Assembly (NCBI GenBank): GCA_050732635.1
Contig: JBOHRE010000010.1
Span: 1-53,082, forward strand
DNA length: 53,082 nt
DNA from: JBOHRE01 sp050732635
GTDB taxonomy: Bacteria; Gemmatimonadota; Gemmatimonadetes; Longimicrobiales; RSA9
Direction: 5' to 3'
Within the stretch, counting starts at the first letter, position 1. Every line of letters begins with the position of its first letter. Shown here piece after piece: positions 9,972-18,099 of the stretch. The notes beneath the pieces were generated by a model that saw only the letters and a list, made by a program, of their open reading frames with translations, did no database searches and was not told the DNA's origin. The position numbers and the translations under genes were made by a program.

Positions 9972-12098
9972 CTAGGCGTCGTTGCGCGCTGTGTCGAAGC
10001 CGGCGAGCCGCTTCGGCAGACGCAGCTCGAACGTGCTGCCACGACCGAGCTCACTGGTCACGGTGATCGTGCCGCCGAGCAGCTCTGCAAGGCGGCGCGA
10101 AACACTCAGGCCGAGGCCCGTGCCGCCCGTGCGTCGGGTGGCGACGCGCTCGACCTGCCAGAACGGCTCGAAGATCGTTTCCAGGTGCTCCTCCGCGATC
10201 CCGATCCCGGTGTCGGCGACCCTGAAATAGACCTGGTCGCCGGCTGCGCCCGTAGTCAGGGTGACCGATCCTGCATCGGTAAACTTGACGGCATTGGAGA
10301 GCAAGTTGAGCAGGATCTGACGGATCTTGCCGGCGTCTGTCACGAGCTGGGTATGCGGCTCGGCGATCGCCTGGTGGAAGGCCAGTCCCTTGTCATGCAC
10401 GAGCGGCTCGGCGACCGCGATGGCCTCCGCGATGAGATTGCCGAGCGTGCTGGCCTCAGCGCGAACGTTCTCACGGCCCGCCTCCATCCGGGCGTAGGAG
10501 AGGATCTCCTCGATGATCTGGAGCAGGTGCCGTGCACTCGCACTTATGCGACGCAAGTGCTCGTGTTGGGTGTGTTCCAGCTCGCCTGCCAGTCCTGTGA
10601 GCAGGATGTCGGTGTACCCCATGATGGCATTGAGCGGCGTGCGGAGCTCGTGTGAGATGACGGCCAGGAAGTCGGACTTCGCCTGACTGGCTGCCAGCGC
10701 GGCACGATACAGCCTCGCGTTGTCGATCGCCTGACCGGCGCGCCGACCCAGGTCCTCGGCCAGGAACAGGTCGTGGACATCGAACTCGCGGTCGCTGCGT
10801 ACGAAGGTGATCGCGCCGATCCGGTCGGCTCGTGACTCGAGCGGCACGGTGATCACCGCGCTGATGCCGAGCTGCCGGACCAGGCGGCGGTGCTCCTCGT
10901 CCTCGGTGAGCTCGAGCAGCCTCACGTCGGCGTCATTGATCAACATGACCTCACCCTCGTTGAGCGAGCGAGATGCCGGATGAGGCGAGCCCAGTGACGG
11001 CGGATAGCGTCGTCGCAGCTCATCGAACAGCGCCTCACGGGCCGGGTCGGCATGCGCAGCTGCGACGCGACGTACCTGGCCCTCCTCGATCAAGTCGATC
11101 ACACACCAGTCAGCGAGGCGGGGCGTGATCAGTCGGGCCAGCGTACTGAGCGTCGACGCATAATCGAGAGATGCATCGAGCGCCGCGCTGGCCTCCGCCA
11201 GAAATCGGGCTCGCTGCTCGGCCCGCTCCGCCTCTTGGCGCGCACTCTGCTCCAGCAGAAGTCGCTGCGCTTGCTCCTCCGAACGTCTACGCTCCGTTAT
11301 GTCGCGCAGCATGACCAGCTGGGCCGGCTCGCCCTCCCACTGCGTCGCAGCGACCCTCAGCTCCGCGACGATGCTGCTCGAGCCCGCTCCAGCGCGCTGC
11401 AGGATATCGATGTCGGTACGCTCGCCGGCGACCACGGGGTAGCCGAACTCGTGGTCGAGCAGCTCCGCAGCGCTGCGCCCGAACAGACGCTCTGCCGCAG
11501 GGTTGACAAAGCGAACCAGCCGATCGCGGGAAACGATGATGATGCCATCGGCGGCTCGCTCCACGATGTTCCGGAAGCGGGTCTCGACGTCCGCCAGCTC
11601 GCGACGCTGTGCCTCCAGAACGTGCTGCAACCGACGTCGCTCGAGCACGTGACGCACACACCGCGCGAGGCTTTCGGCGCTTTCGCCCGGGCCGATGCAT
11701 TCCTCGATACCGAGCTGGGCCGCGTCATCGTGCGGCGCTGCGATCGCCACGATCGGTGCACTGACCGCTTCACGGAGCTGGCCCAACGCATCGGCAGCGG
11801 CGCTACCGGCACCCTGCAGGTTCATGACGGCCAGGTCCCACCGTTGCGCGCGACCGTGGCGCAGAGCCGATTCGAGCGTATCGGTCAGCGTCACGCGCAT
11901 GCTCATGACGCTCGCTGCTTCCAGCAGACGCTTCAATGGCGGCCCGTACTCGCCGGATGAATCCACGATCATGATCGACGCGTCCGCCGAGCCGCGTTTG
12001 GCGTCGGCCCGCCGCGCCCGAGTGGCTCGGCCGGCGGTGACGTTCGGCTGCGCCTGCGGGGGCGCGCCGGCCTCAGGGCCGCTGCGTTCCCCGGCCAT
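9972..12098 (-). CDS. sensor histidine kinase: degenerate receiver-PAS-GAF-HisKA-HATPase
   Basis: A 708-residue kinase with no obvious membrane segment. About residues 38-155 resemble a response-regulator receiver, but the phosphoacceptor position reads DLAVMNLQG (Asn near residue 90 instead of Asp), so it is probably not phosphorylated. Then come PAS (about 170-290, NIVERAADGIIIV, VNPAAERLFG), GAF (about 300-460), HisKA with SHELRTPLN (His near 481) and HATPase_c with NLLSNAVKFTD, DTGIGI and GTGLGL. The start at 12098 (MAGERSG) is preferred because residues further upstream are low-complexity and run inside kaiB. It overlaps the kaiB 3' end by 26 nt. No response regulator gene is adjacent. 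Coupling to KaiB suggests that KaiB, or its partner, is part of the input; this is inference. Confidence 0.9.
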   Translation of the reverse strand: MAGERSGPEAGAPPQAQPNVTAGRATRARRADAKRGSADASIMIVDSSGEYGPPLKRLLEAASVMSMRVTLTDTLESALRHGRAQRWDLAVMNLQGAGSAAADALGQLREAVSAPIVAIAAPHDDAAQLGIEECIGPGESAESLARCVRHVLERRRLQHVLEAQRRELADVETRFRNIVERAADGIIIVSRDRLVRFVNPAAERLFGRSAAELLDHEFGYPVVAGERTDIDILQRAGAGSSSIVAELRVAATQWEGEPAQLVMLRDITERRRSEEQAQRLLLEQSARQEAERAEQRARFLAEASAALDASLDYASTLSTLARLITPRLADWCVIDLIEEGQVRRVAAAHADPAREALFDELRRRYPPSLGSPHPASRSLNEGEVMLINDADVRLLELTEDEEHRRLVRQLGISAVITVPLESRADRIGAITFVRSDREFDVHDLFLAEDLGRRAGQAIDNARLYRAALAASQAKSDFLAVISHELRTPLNAIMGYTDILLTGLAGELEHTQHEHLRRISASARHLLQIIEEILSYARMEAGRENVRAEASTLGNLIAEAIAVAEPLVHDKGLAFHQAIAEPHTQLVTDAGKIRQILLNLLSNAVKFTDAGSVTLTTGAAGDQVYFRVADTGIGIAEEHLETIFEPFWQVERVATRRTGGTGLGLSVSRRLAELLGGTITVTSELGRGSTFELRLPKRLAGFDTARNDA

Positions 12099-12420
12099 CG
12101 TGCTGATGCTGTGACGGCGGCGGCGCCTGCGCGTCAGGCCCTGCGAGCGGTGAGCCCAGACCCAGCGCGAAGATGAGCTGCTGGCGGTCGGCCAGATCGC
12201 CGGTGACGCGACGCGTCGGCAGCGGCTCATTCTTGATCAACGTGGGCGTCGTCAGGACGCGCTCGCGTTCGGCGAGCTCGGGCTGCTCCATGACATCAAC
12301 GATCTCGATCCGGTACGGCGCGGCGAGCGTCTCTTCGCACAACCGGCGCAGATTGGCGATCGCGCGCTCCGAGCGCGGCGTCTGGCCGGACACGAATAGT
12401 GTAAAGGAGTACGTACTCAC
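12073..12420 (-). CDS. kaiB: KaiB-family protein
   Basis: A 115-residue thioredoxin-like KaiB-fold protein. The N-terminus YSFTLFVSGQTPRSERAIAN matches the KaiB beta-strand and TPxS helix-start pattern. It is followed by YRIEIVDVMEQPELAERERV and VLTTPTLIKNEPLPTRRVTGDL, with the conserved TPTLIK and GDL. In cyanobacteria KaiB switches fold to bind KaiC and competes with SasA; outside cyanobacteria its roles are mostly stress-related or unknown. The GTG at 12420 is preferred because it puts the first strand 3-4 residues from the N-terminus, as in the family; an ATG at 12453 would add 11 residues. The C-terminal 20 residues are Pro/Gln-rich and overlap the kinase gene. No kaiC is seen in the window. 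Confidence 0.9.
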   Translation of the reverse strand: MSTYSFTLFVSGQTPRSERAIANLRRLCEETLAAPYRIEIVDVMEQPELAERERVLTTPTLIKNEPLPTRRVTGDLADRQQLIFALGLGSPLAGPDAQAPPPSQHQHDGRGTQRP

Positions 12421-12690
12421 GGAGCGTCTGTCCCAATCGGCCGGGCATCCCATCGGCGGCTGCGAAGCGGTTCGGCAGCTGCACGGGGCCCTGAACTGGT
12501 GATCGGCGGTCGCGTCCCGGTCGAGCCTACGCCGAAGCTCAGCCCATCATGGCAGGTGGCGTGCCGCCGCGCTGTCCGGGCCTCACCGCGCACGTTCCGT
12601 GCACAATCCCGGCTGCGCCGCGGCTGTGTCCGTCGGCCGACAAGCTCCGAGCAGATTGCAGCTCAGCCAGGCGGGTGCGGCTGCGGCCGC
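12421..12690. other. intergenic region upstream of kaiB
   Basis: About 270 nt between the marR stop and the kaiB start, both read leftwards. No convincing gene is present; open frames here are low-complexity and lack family features. A short perfect inverted repeat is listed separately. No sigma-70 promoter with both boxes was recognised. Confidence 0.5.
12590..12602. promoter_or_regulatory. short inverted repeat upstream of kaiB (possible operator)
   Basis: GCACG-TTC-CGTGC, 5-bp perfect arms with a 3-nt centre, about 170 nt upstream of the kaiB start and 90 nt downstream of the marR stop. It could be an operator, but arms this short occur often by chance in GC-rich DNA. Confidence 0.2.
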
Positions 12691-13203
12691 TCAGGACTGA
12701 TCGCTGCCGGTCGACGCGTCGAGTCCAGCGGCTGTACGCCCGAGCTTCTTCAGCAGCGCGGCCGCCTGCTTCGCCTCGCTCGCGGTGAGAGCCAGACTCG
12801 CGTCGCGAATGCACAGGGCGTGCTCGGGGAAGATGCGACGCATGAGCGCGTCGCCGTCAGCCGTCAGCTCGGCCCAGGTCGCGCGACGATCATCCTCGCA
12901 TGGCCGGCGCCGGACCAGACCCTTCGACTCGAGTCGGTCGACGAGGTAGGTAATGCCGCCGCTCGAGACCAGAATCTTGCGCTGGATCTCGCCCAGCAGC
13001 AACGGGCCTTTGTGGAATAGCGCCTCGAGCACGGCGAATTCGGCGAGGGTCAGGCCATGGCGTGCCACATCTTCCCGCGCGCGCTCCGACAGCGCAGCGG
13101 TGGCGCGCGACAGCACGATCCAGAGCTTCAGCGCGTCAGCCGCGCTGGGCGGCTCGTGGCCCGGGTCGCTCGTCTCCTCCGGTAATCCGCGGCTCCCGTC
13201 CAT
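12691..13203 (-). CDS. MarR-family transcriptional regulator
   Basis: A 170-residue winged-helix DNA-binding protein, probably dimeric. MarR features: the dimerisation helix ADALKLWIVLSRATAALSE, the helix-turn-helix LTLAEFAVLEALFHKGPLLLGEIQ, the recognition region SSGGITYLVDRLESKGLV, and the wing RRRPCEDDRRATWAELT with the typical Asp-Arg-Arg. The start at 13203 (MDGSRGLP) leaves a 7-nt gap to the upstream SDR stop; a GTG at 13269 would overlap that gene by 59 nt. It probably forms an operon with the SDR and may autoregulate it in response to a small ligand. The ligand is not predictable. Confidence 0.92.
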   Translation of the reverse strand: MDGSRGLPEETSDPGHEPPSAADALKLWIVLSRATAALSERAREDVARHGLTLAEFAVLEALFHKGPLLLGEIQRKILVSSGGITYLVDRLESKGLVRRRPCEDDRRATWAELTADGDALMRRIFPEHALCIRDASLALTASEAKQAAALLKKLGRTAAGLDASTGSDQS

Positions 13204-13210
13204 GCCCGCG

Positions 13211-13954
13211 CTAAGGTGACTCCGTGCGCATCGAGGTGTCAACGCGCGAGCCGCCGGCATCCAGGACACAGCCGACCAGCTGCGGGTCCAGTGCGGCGTC
13301 GACCAGAACCGGCGCCAACTCGGCGGACGACACGGAGTGAACCCGCCGCGCGAGCTCCTGGCGCCCCAGGGCGGCCGCGACCACAGAGCACGCGTTCGCG
13401 AAGCCCGCCGCCACTCGCTCGAGTGGCCGCCGCTCCTCGCGATCCGCCCCGGTTATGAAGGCCGGCCGTACGATCGTATAGCCGAGTCCGCTGGACCGGA
13501 GCTCCCGTTCGACGCGCACACGCGCTTGCAGGTAGGCGCCGCGCGCGCGCGGACCGACGCCCAACGCCGACAGATAGACGAAACGCGCGGCCGGTGCGCC
13601 CGCGCGGGTTGCGCGTATGAGCAGCGTGCTGAGGCCGTAGTCCACGGTCTCGTAGGACGACTCGCGCCCGATCCGCGCCGCCTCTCGCGCTCGGACGCGC
13701 GTCGTCCCCAGCAGGCTGAACACATGCGTGGGCCCGAGTTCCTCCAACCTCGCCGCGAGCGCCGCTTCGTCCCACGCCGTCGTGTCCACTTCCGCGCCGA
13801 CCGCCCGGAAGCGCCGGCGCCACTCCACGAGCCGCGAGGAGTCGGGCCGCACGTGCGCGTGCGTCGCGACGCCTCGGGCGCGCAACGCCTCCACAACTCC
13901 GCGGCCGGCGTAGCCGGTGGCACCGGCGACGAACGCGCGTGGGACGTTGCTCAA
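13211..13954 (-). CDS. atypical SDR / NAD(P)H-binding oxidoreductase-like protein
   Basis: A 247-residue Rossmann-fold protein. GATGYAGRG at residues 11-19 is the glycine-rich dinucleotide site near the N-terminus. FVYLSALGVGPRARGAY carries the Tyr of the atypical-SDR region but lacks the classical YxxxK, and YTIVRPAFITG is the typical 'RP' substrate-side motif. It resembles NAD(P)H-binding proteins of the NmrA/HTATIP2-like group; substrate unknown. The start is a TTG at 13954, supported by AAAGGAG 6 nt upstream. It is the first gene of a leftward set with marR. Confidence 0.85.
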   Translation of the reverse strand: MSNVPRAFVAGATGYAGRGVVEALRARGVATHAHVRPDSSRLVEWRRRFRAVGAEVDTTAWDEAALAARLEELGPTHVFSLLGTTRVRAREAARIGRESSYETVDYGLSTLLIRATRAGAPAARFVYLSALGVGPRARGAYLQARVRVERELRSSGLGYTIVRPAFITGADREERRPLERVAAGFANACSVVAAALGRQELARRVHSVSSAELAPVLVDAALDPQLVGCVLDAGGSRVDTSMRTESP

Positions 13955-13960
13955 TGGCGA

Positions 13961-13967
13961 CTCCTTT
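13961..13967 (-). promoter_or_regulatory. ribosome binding site deciding a TTG start
   Basis: On the minus strand AAAGGAG ends 6 nt before the TTG at 13954. No ATG or GTG in frame is as well placed, so this site fixes the SDR start. Confidence 0.7.
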
Positions 13968-14309
13968 CGTGCGAATCACCGAAGTCCCAGTCGAAGGGAT
14001 CGCGGCACCGGCAATCTACCGCCGGACACGGTCCCGCGTGGGCGTGGTGCGGTGCCGGCGGCACGACGTTTTCCGGCCAGTTTTTACGCGGTCCGAGCAA
14101 AAAGTAGCCGTGCGGGGCCGCCCGCCGCGCGCAGGGCGGTGTCCACTCCGGGCGACAGCGAGCCGTGTAAGGCGGCTTGTGGTAACGACTAGGCCAGGGC
14201 CGACGGCGGCAGGCCGGTTCGCCCGAGCCAGAGGAACGCGCGTTGCAGCCCCCATGCTCTTCGCCCCCCGGGATCCGCCCACGGGTTCCTATACTCCCCG
14301 AGGTGCAAC
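13968..14309. other. divergent intergenic region
   Basis: About 340 nt between the leftward SDR gene and the rightward duplicated-helix gene. Neither strand shows a coding frame with recognisable protein features. A weak inverted repeat CCGCCC(14118-14123)/GGGCGG(14134-14139) is present. Promoters for both divergent genes must lie here, but I could not identify convincing -35/-10 pairs. Confidence 0.6.
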
Positions 14310-15134
14310 ATGCTTAGACGAATCACGCGCGGCGCGGGGCGCCGCGCTTCGGAACGAATCCTGGAGACAGTGAAGTCGCGACTGGAGGTTGCGGCTGCGG
14401 TCTCGCGCGAGCGGCTGATCGAGGCGCATGTGCTGCAAGCGCTGGAGATGGTCGAGCTGGCGGGCGGCCGTGTACCGGTCGCGCGTGCGGTCGAGATCTA
14501 CGCGCGGCTCCACCGGCTGACACCGGAGCTGACAGAGATCGTGCGCACGCGGTCGCTGGCGGCGCTGGGCCAGGACGCCTCGTTGGTCGATGTGGAATTG
14601 GATGAGCCGGAGACGGCGGAGGCCGAGGAGGATTCGCGGCCTTGGGTCATGCTGCTTCTCGGCGAGCGGTTCCGACCACGCGTGCACCTGGAGCTGCGGC
14701 GTTGGATGGAACTGCACTCGGGTCGAGCGGAAGTGGTCCTGCTCGAGGCGCACGTGCAGAATGCGCTGCGCTTCGTCGAGATTCTGTCGGGGGAAATGTC
14801 ATACCCCGAGGCAATCAACACCTATATCGAGACGCTGTCGGTCGCACCGCCGAGCTCGCAGATGGTCATGTTCTTCACGCTCGAGCGACTGAGTCGCGAG
14901 CATCTGCCGCCCGGGATCACGGGGTATGTCCGCGGCGTCGGCGCCTCGCGCCCTACGCCGGCCTCGCCGGGCGAGCGTCAACCGGGTGAGGAACACCAGC
15001 CGACGCGCAACGGCGTGAACGGCGGCGCAGCGCGGCCGAACGGCAAGCGTAGCGCGGCGACGCGGCCATTGTATCGCAATGGCCTCGCCGAGCGGCATGC
15101 CGTGGAACCGAGCGAGAGTCCGGCGACCGAGTAG
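14310..15134 (+). CDS. uncharacterised protein with two copies of a helical repeat
   Basis: A 274-residue protein that I do not recognise. It contains an internal duplication. Residues 34-86 (starting RLIEAHVLQALEMVEL) and 143-195 (starting VLLEAHVQNALRFVEI) align over about 53 positions, sharing LEAHV..AL..VE, a small Gly/Ser turn, a Pro, A...I..Y, and a closing helix. An acidic linker (about 95-110, rich in Glu/Asp) separates the copies. The last 65 residues are Gly/Pro/Asn/Arg-rich and probably disordered. There is no signal peptide or membrane segment. The ATG at 14310 follows a GAGGTG ribosome site by 5 nt. A hairpin follows the stop, so it is probably a single-gene transcript. Confidence 0.75.
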   Translation: MLRRITRGAGRRASERILETVKSRLEVAAAVSRERLIEAHVLQALEMVELAGGRVPVARAVEIYARLHRLTPELTEIVRTRSLAALGQDASLVDVELDEPETAEAEEDSRPWVMLLLGERFRPRVHLELRRWMELHSGRAEVVLLEAHVQNALRFVEILSGEMSYPEAINTYIETLSVAPPSSQMVMFFTLERLSREHLPPGITGYVRGVGASRPTPASPGERQPGEEHQPTRNGVNGGAARPNGKRSAATRPLYRNGLAERHAVEPSESPATE

Positions 15135-15142
15135 CTGCCGAA

Positions 15143-15167
15143 CGGACCGGCTGGCCCCGGCCGTCCG
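15143..15167 (+). terminator. hairpin after the duplicated-helix gene
   Basis: CGGAC-(bulged C)-GGC at 15143-15151 pairs with GCCGTCCG at 15160-15167 across an 8-nt loop, starting 9 nt after the stop. There is no T-run, so it is a possible GC-type terminator only. Confidence 0.4.
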
Positions 15168-15242
15168 ACGCACGCATACTGTCCGCGCAGTCGACCTCGG
15201 ATCCAGCCGACCAGGTGGGGCCTCTATGCGCGGTGAGCGGTC

Positions 15243-16034
15243 GTGGTTCGGACCCAGCGAATCGCCGGCGGCGTCCCTGGTCGAGCCGCGCGGCTGATAG
15301 TGGACACACCACCCCCACCGATCCCATCGCCCGTCCGGGCGCCGAGCCGCCGCCCGCCTCGCTGGCTGGCGGCCCTGCTCGTTGTCCTCGCCTTGCTGCT
15401 CCTTCTGATCGTGCTCGGTCTATGGCTCTGGCGGCAACGCCCGCGCATCACCGAGGAGGAGGTGCAGGCGCTGGTGCGCACGACGATCGAGCGCGAGACA
15501 CCGGCCGCATACCTGGTCACGGGCGCGCTCGACCTGACCGCCACGAGCAGCGTCTCCAATACCCGCATGCTGCTGCCCGATCTGCTAGACCTGCCGCTGA
15601 GCACGGTGCGGACGACCGTACGCATGCCAGGCCGGGTCTCGTACGGCTTCGATGTGCGCGCACTCGAAGCGAACATGATCCGGCTGCAGGGCGACTCCGT
15701 GGTCGAAGTGCAGATTCCGCCGCTGACCGTGTTCGCTGTAGAGCCGCGGCTCGACGAAATGGAGATCGAGACGTCCCGCGGCTGGATGCGACTACCGGGT
15801 GACGCGCCGCGCCGCATCGAACGGCGCGCGATTGCCAACATCGAGGGCGCACTGCGCGCCCAGGCGGGAGACCACCTGCGCAGGTCCGTGCAGGCCAAGC
15901 TCAACACCGCTCGCGCGTTGGAGACGCTGCTGCTGCCGGCGTTTCGCGCTGCTGGGCTCGACGGTGTGCGACTCCACTTCGAGATCGAGGAGGGCGTTCA
16001 CGTCACGCCCCGCGACGTGAGCATGTCGTCGTGA
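15243..16034 (+). CDS. DUF4230 membrane-anchored protein
   Basis: A 263-residue protein with a Pro-rich N-terminus, one transmembrane helix (about residues 41-63, WLAALLVVLALLLLLIVL) and a DUF4230-type domain to the C-terminus. That domain has TPAAYLVTGALDLTATSS, then a beta-rich stretch, then a helix with NIEGALRAQAGDHLRRSV near the end. The topology suggests the domain lies outside the membrane. The GTG at 15243 has GGTGAG 5 nt upstream; a GTG at 15300 is the alternative and would still keep the helix. Its stop overlaps the next gene's start by 4 nt, tying it to the ABC transporter. Function of DUF4230 is unknown. Confidence 0.8.
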   Translation: MVRTQRIAGGVPGRAARLIVDTPPPPIPSPVRAPSRRPPRWLAALLVVLALLLLLIVLGLWLWRQRPRITEEEVQALVRTTIERETPAAYLVTGALDLTATSSVSNTRMLLPDLLDLPLSTVRTTVRMPGRVSYGFDVRALEANMIRLQGDSVVEVQIPPLTVFAVEPRLDEMEIETSRGWMRLPGDAPRRIERRAIANIEGALRAQAGDHLRRSVQAKLNTARALETLLLPAFRAAGLDGVRLHFEIEEGVHVTPRDVSMSS

Positions 16035-17311
16035 GCTGGCCCGACGTCTGGATCCTCTACCTCAAGGAACTGCGCTCGGCGCTGCGCGAGCGCTCGATCG
16101 TCGTCAACAGCATCCTGATCCCGATCTTTCTCTACCCGCTCATGATCTGGCTGATGTTGAGCGGCTTCATGCTGGTCGAGGGGCTGGTGGAGCGGTCGGT
16201 GTCGCGCCTTGCCGTGTACGGCATCGCCGAGTCGCACCGTGAGCTCGCCGACTCGCTGGCCGCCCTTCCCCAGGTCGAGCTGGTCGAGGTGGAGGATCGG
16301 GCCGCGGCTCGGGCCGCGGTGCGTGCGGGCGAGCTGGATGCCGTGGTCGAGGTCAGCGAGCCGCACGGGCCGGCACGTGCCCTGGACGGCAACTTCGCGG
16401 TCACGATCACCTATGACCGAGCCGAGGCCGGGAGCAGTCGAGCGCAGGCGCGCGTAGCGGCGTTGCTCGACCGCTACCGCGCCCGCTGGCTGGAGCAGCG
16501 CGCAGCCGCAATCGGTGTGTCCCGTGAAGCGCTCACCCAGTTCCGTATCGAGTCGGAGAACGTCGACACCGGCCGGGAGCTCGGCGCGTTGATTCTCGGT
16601 GAGCTGATCCCGATCATGCTCGTGATCATGGTCGCCCTGGGCAGCTTCTTTCCCGCAATCGATACGACCGCCGGTGAGCGTGAGCGGTCGACCTGGGAGA
16701 CGCTCATGACGGTGTCCGCATCGCGCACGAGCATCATCACCGCGAAGTACCTGTTCGTCGCGACGATCGGCATCCTTGCCGGCCTGCTCAATGTGACGGC
16801 AATGACTCTGGCCAGTGGGCCGCTGTTCGCGCCGCTCATTGCCGGTGCGGGCGGCGCCGTGGAGTTCCGCATCCCACTGCTCGCGCTGCCCGTCATGATG
16901 CTCGGTGCTGTGGCGCTCGCGCTGTTCTTCGCCGCGGCGATGATGATCCTGGCGTCGTTCGCGCGCACCTTCAAGGACGGCCAGTCGATGGTCACGCCGA
17001 TCTACTGGCTTGCCTTGCTGCCCTTGATCCTCGGGGAATCGAGCGATGATCGACTCACGTTCGAGATCGCACTCGTGCCGATCGCGAATGTCGCGCAGAT
17101 GATCCGCGACGCGATCAACGGCACGTTCGCCTGGCCACTCATCGGCCTGACCATGCTGGTGCTGCTCGTCCTCGTCGGGCTCTGTCTGCTGCTGGCCCGT
17201 CAGGTGCTCCGCTTCGAGGACCATCTGATCGGCTCCTACGATGGCAGCTTCTGGCGCTTCGCGCGTGAGCGGCTGGTGCGCGGCCGCAGGACGGCGGGAG
17301 AGAACGCATGA
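16031..17311 (+). CDS. ABC-2 type transporter permease, NatB-like
   Basis: A 426-residue membrane protein. One helix near the N-terminus (about 22-46, SIVVNSILIPIFLYPLMIWLM) follows LYLKELRSALRE, the cytosolic lead seen in NatB/ABC-2 permeases. A long extracytoplasmic loop (about 50-185) comes next, then five or six helices to the C-terminus, with ERERSTWETLMTVSASR as the coupling segment. It should pair with the ATPase directly downstream. The GTG start overlaps the DUF4230 stop (GTGA) and the stop overlaps the ATPase ATG (ATGA). NatAB exports Na+ in Bacillus; the substrate here is unknown. Confidence 0.9.
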   Translation: MSWPDVWILYLKELRSALRERSIVVNSILIPIFLYPLMIWLMLSGFMLVEGLVERSVSRLAVYGIAESHRELADSLAALPQVELVEVEDRAAARAAVRAGELDAVVEVSEPHGPARALDGNFAVTITYDRAEAGSSRAQARVAALLDRYRARWLEQRAAAIGVSREALTQFRIESENVDTGRELGALILGELIPIMLVIMVALGSFFPAIDTTAGERERSTWETLMTVSASRTSIITAKYLFVATIGILAGLLNVTAMTLASGPLFAPLIAGAGGAVEFRIPLLALPVMMLGAVALALFFAAAMMILASFARTFKDGQSMVTPIYWLALLPLILGESSDDRLTFEIALVPIANVAQMIRDAINGTFAWPLIGLTMLVLLVLVGLCLLLARQVLRFEDHLIGSYDGSFWRFARERLVRGRRTAGENA

Positions 17312-18099
17312 AAGCGTCTTCACCGAACCCGCCGGTCGACGTGCGCAGCTTGAGCAAGGCCTTCTTCGACGAGTCGCGTGGTGAGGTGCGTGCGGTCGAT
17401 GAGGTCACGTTCGAATGCGGCGCGAGCCAGATCTTCGGCCTGCTCGGCGCGAACGGGGCCGGCAAGACCACGACGCTGCGCATGCTGGCCACGATCCTGG
17501 TGCCGACTGCAGGCACGGCGAGGATCATGGGCCACGACGTTCGCAAGGAGCCGGAAGCTGTTCGACGCAGCCTCGGCTTCTATTCCGCATCGACCGCACT
17601 GTACCCGCGGCTGACGGCGCGCGAGACGCTCGAGTTCTTCGCCCGCGTCAACCGCTATCCGGCTGATCGCGTACACGACCGTGTGGAGGCCCTGATCGCC
17701 CGCTTCGGCATCACGGAGTACGCGGATGCGCGCGTCGAGAAGCTGTCGAGTGGGATGAAGCAAAAGGTCTCGATCGCGCGCACGGTGGCACACGACCCGC
17801 CCGTCCTGATCTTCGACGAGCCTACCGTGGGCCTGGACGTCATCAACGCGCTCGCGATGCAACGCGTGATCCGGGAGCTGCGTGCTGAGGGCAAGACGAT
17901 CCTGTTCTCGACCCACATCATGAGTGAGGCGGAACGGCTCTGCGACACGATCGCGATCATCCATCGCGGTCGCATTCATGCGGCCGGCACGCTGGAGGAA
18001 CTGCGGCAGGCGACGGGCGAGCATTATCTGGAGGATATCTTCGTCTCGTACCTGGGCACTGCCGAAGCGGCGCTGGAGCCACAACAGGCGCCGGCGTGA
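17308..18099 (+). CDS. ABC transporter ATP-binding protein, NatA-like
   Basis: A 263-residue ATPase. Walker A GANGAGKTT at 48-56, signature LSSGMKQK at 146-153, Walker B VLIFDE at 166-171, and the switch His in STHIMSEAERLCD. The closest family type is NatA/CcmA-like export ATPases. It lies between two permease genes with 4-nt overlaps on both sides, so it probably energises a heterodimeric permease. No C-terminal regulatory domain is visible. Confidence 0.94.
   Translation: MKASSPNPPVDVRSLSKAFFDESRGEVRAVDEVTFECGASQIFGLLGANGAGKTTTLRMLATILVPTAGTARIMGHDVRKEPEAVRRSLGFYSASTALYPRLTARETLEFFARVNRYPADRVHDRVEALIARFGITEYADARVEKLSSGMKQKVSIARTVAHDPPVLIFDEPTVGLDVINALAMQRVIRELRAEGKTILFSTHIMSEAERLCDTIAIIHRGRIHAAGTLEELRQATGEHYLEDIFVSYLGTAEAALEPQQAPA

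Noticed and set aside
14290..14295. TATACT as a -10 box for the duplicated-helix gene
   Set aside because: It would place the transcription start inside the ribosome binding site, and there is no matching -35 box.
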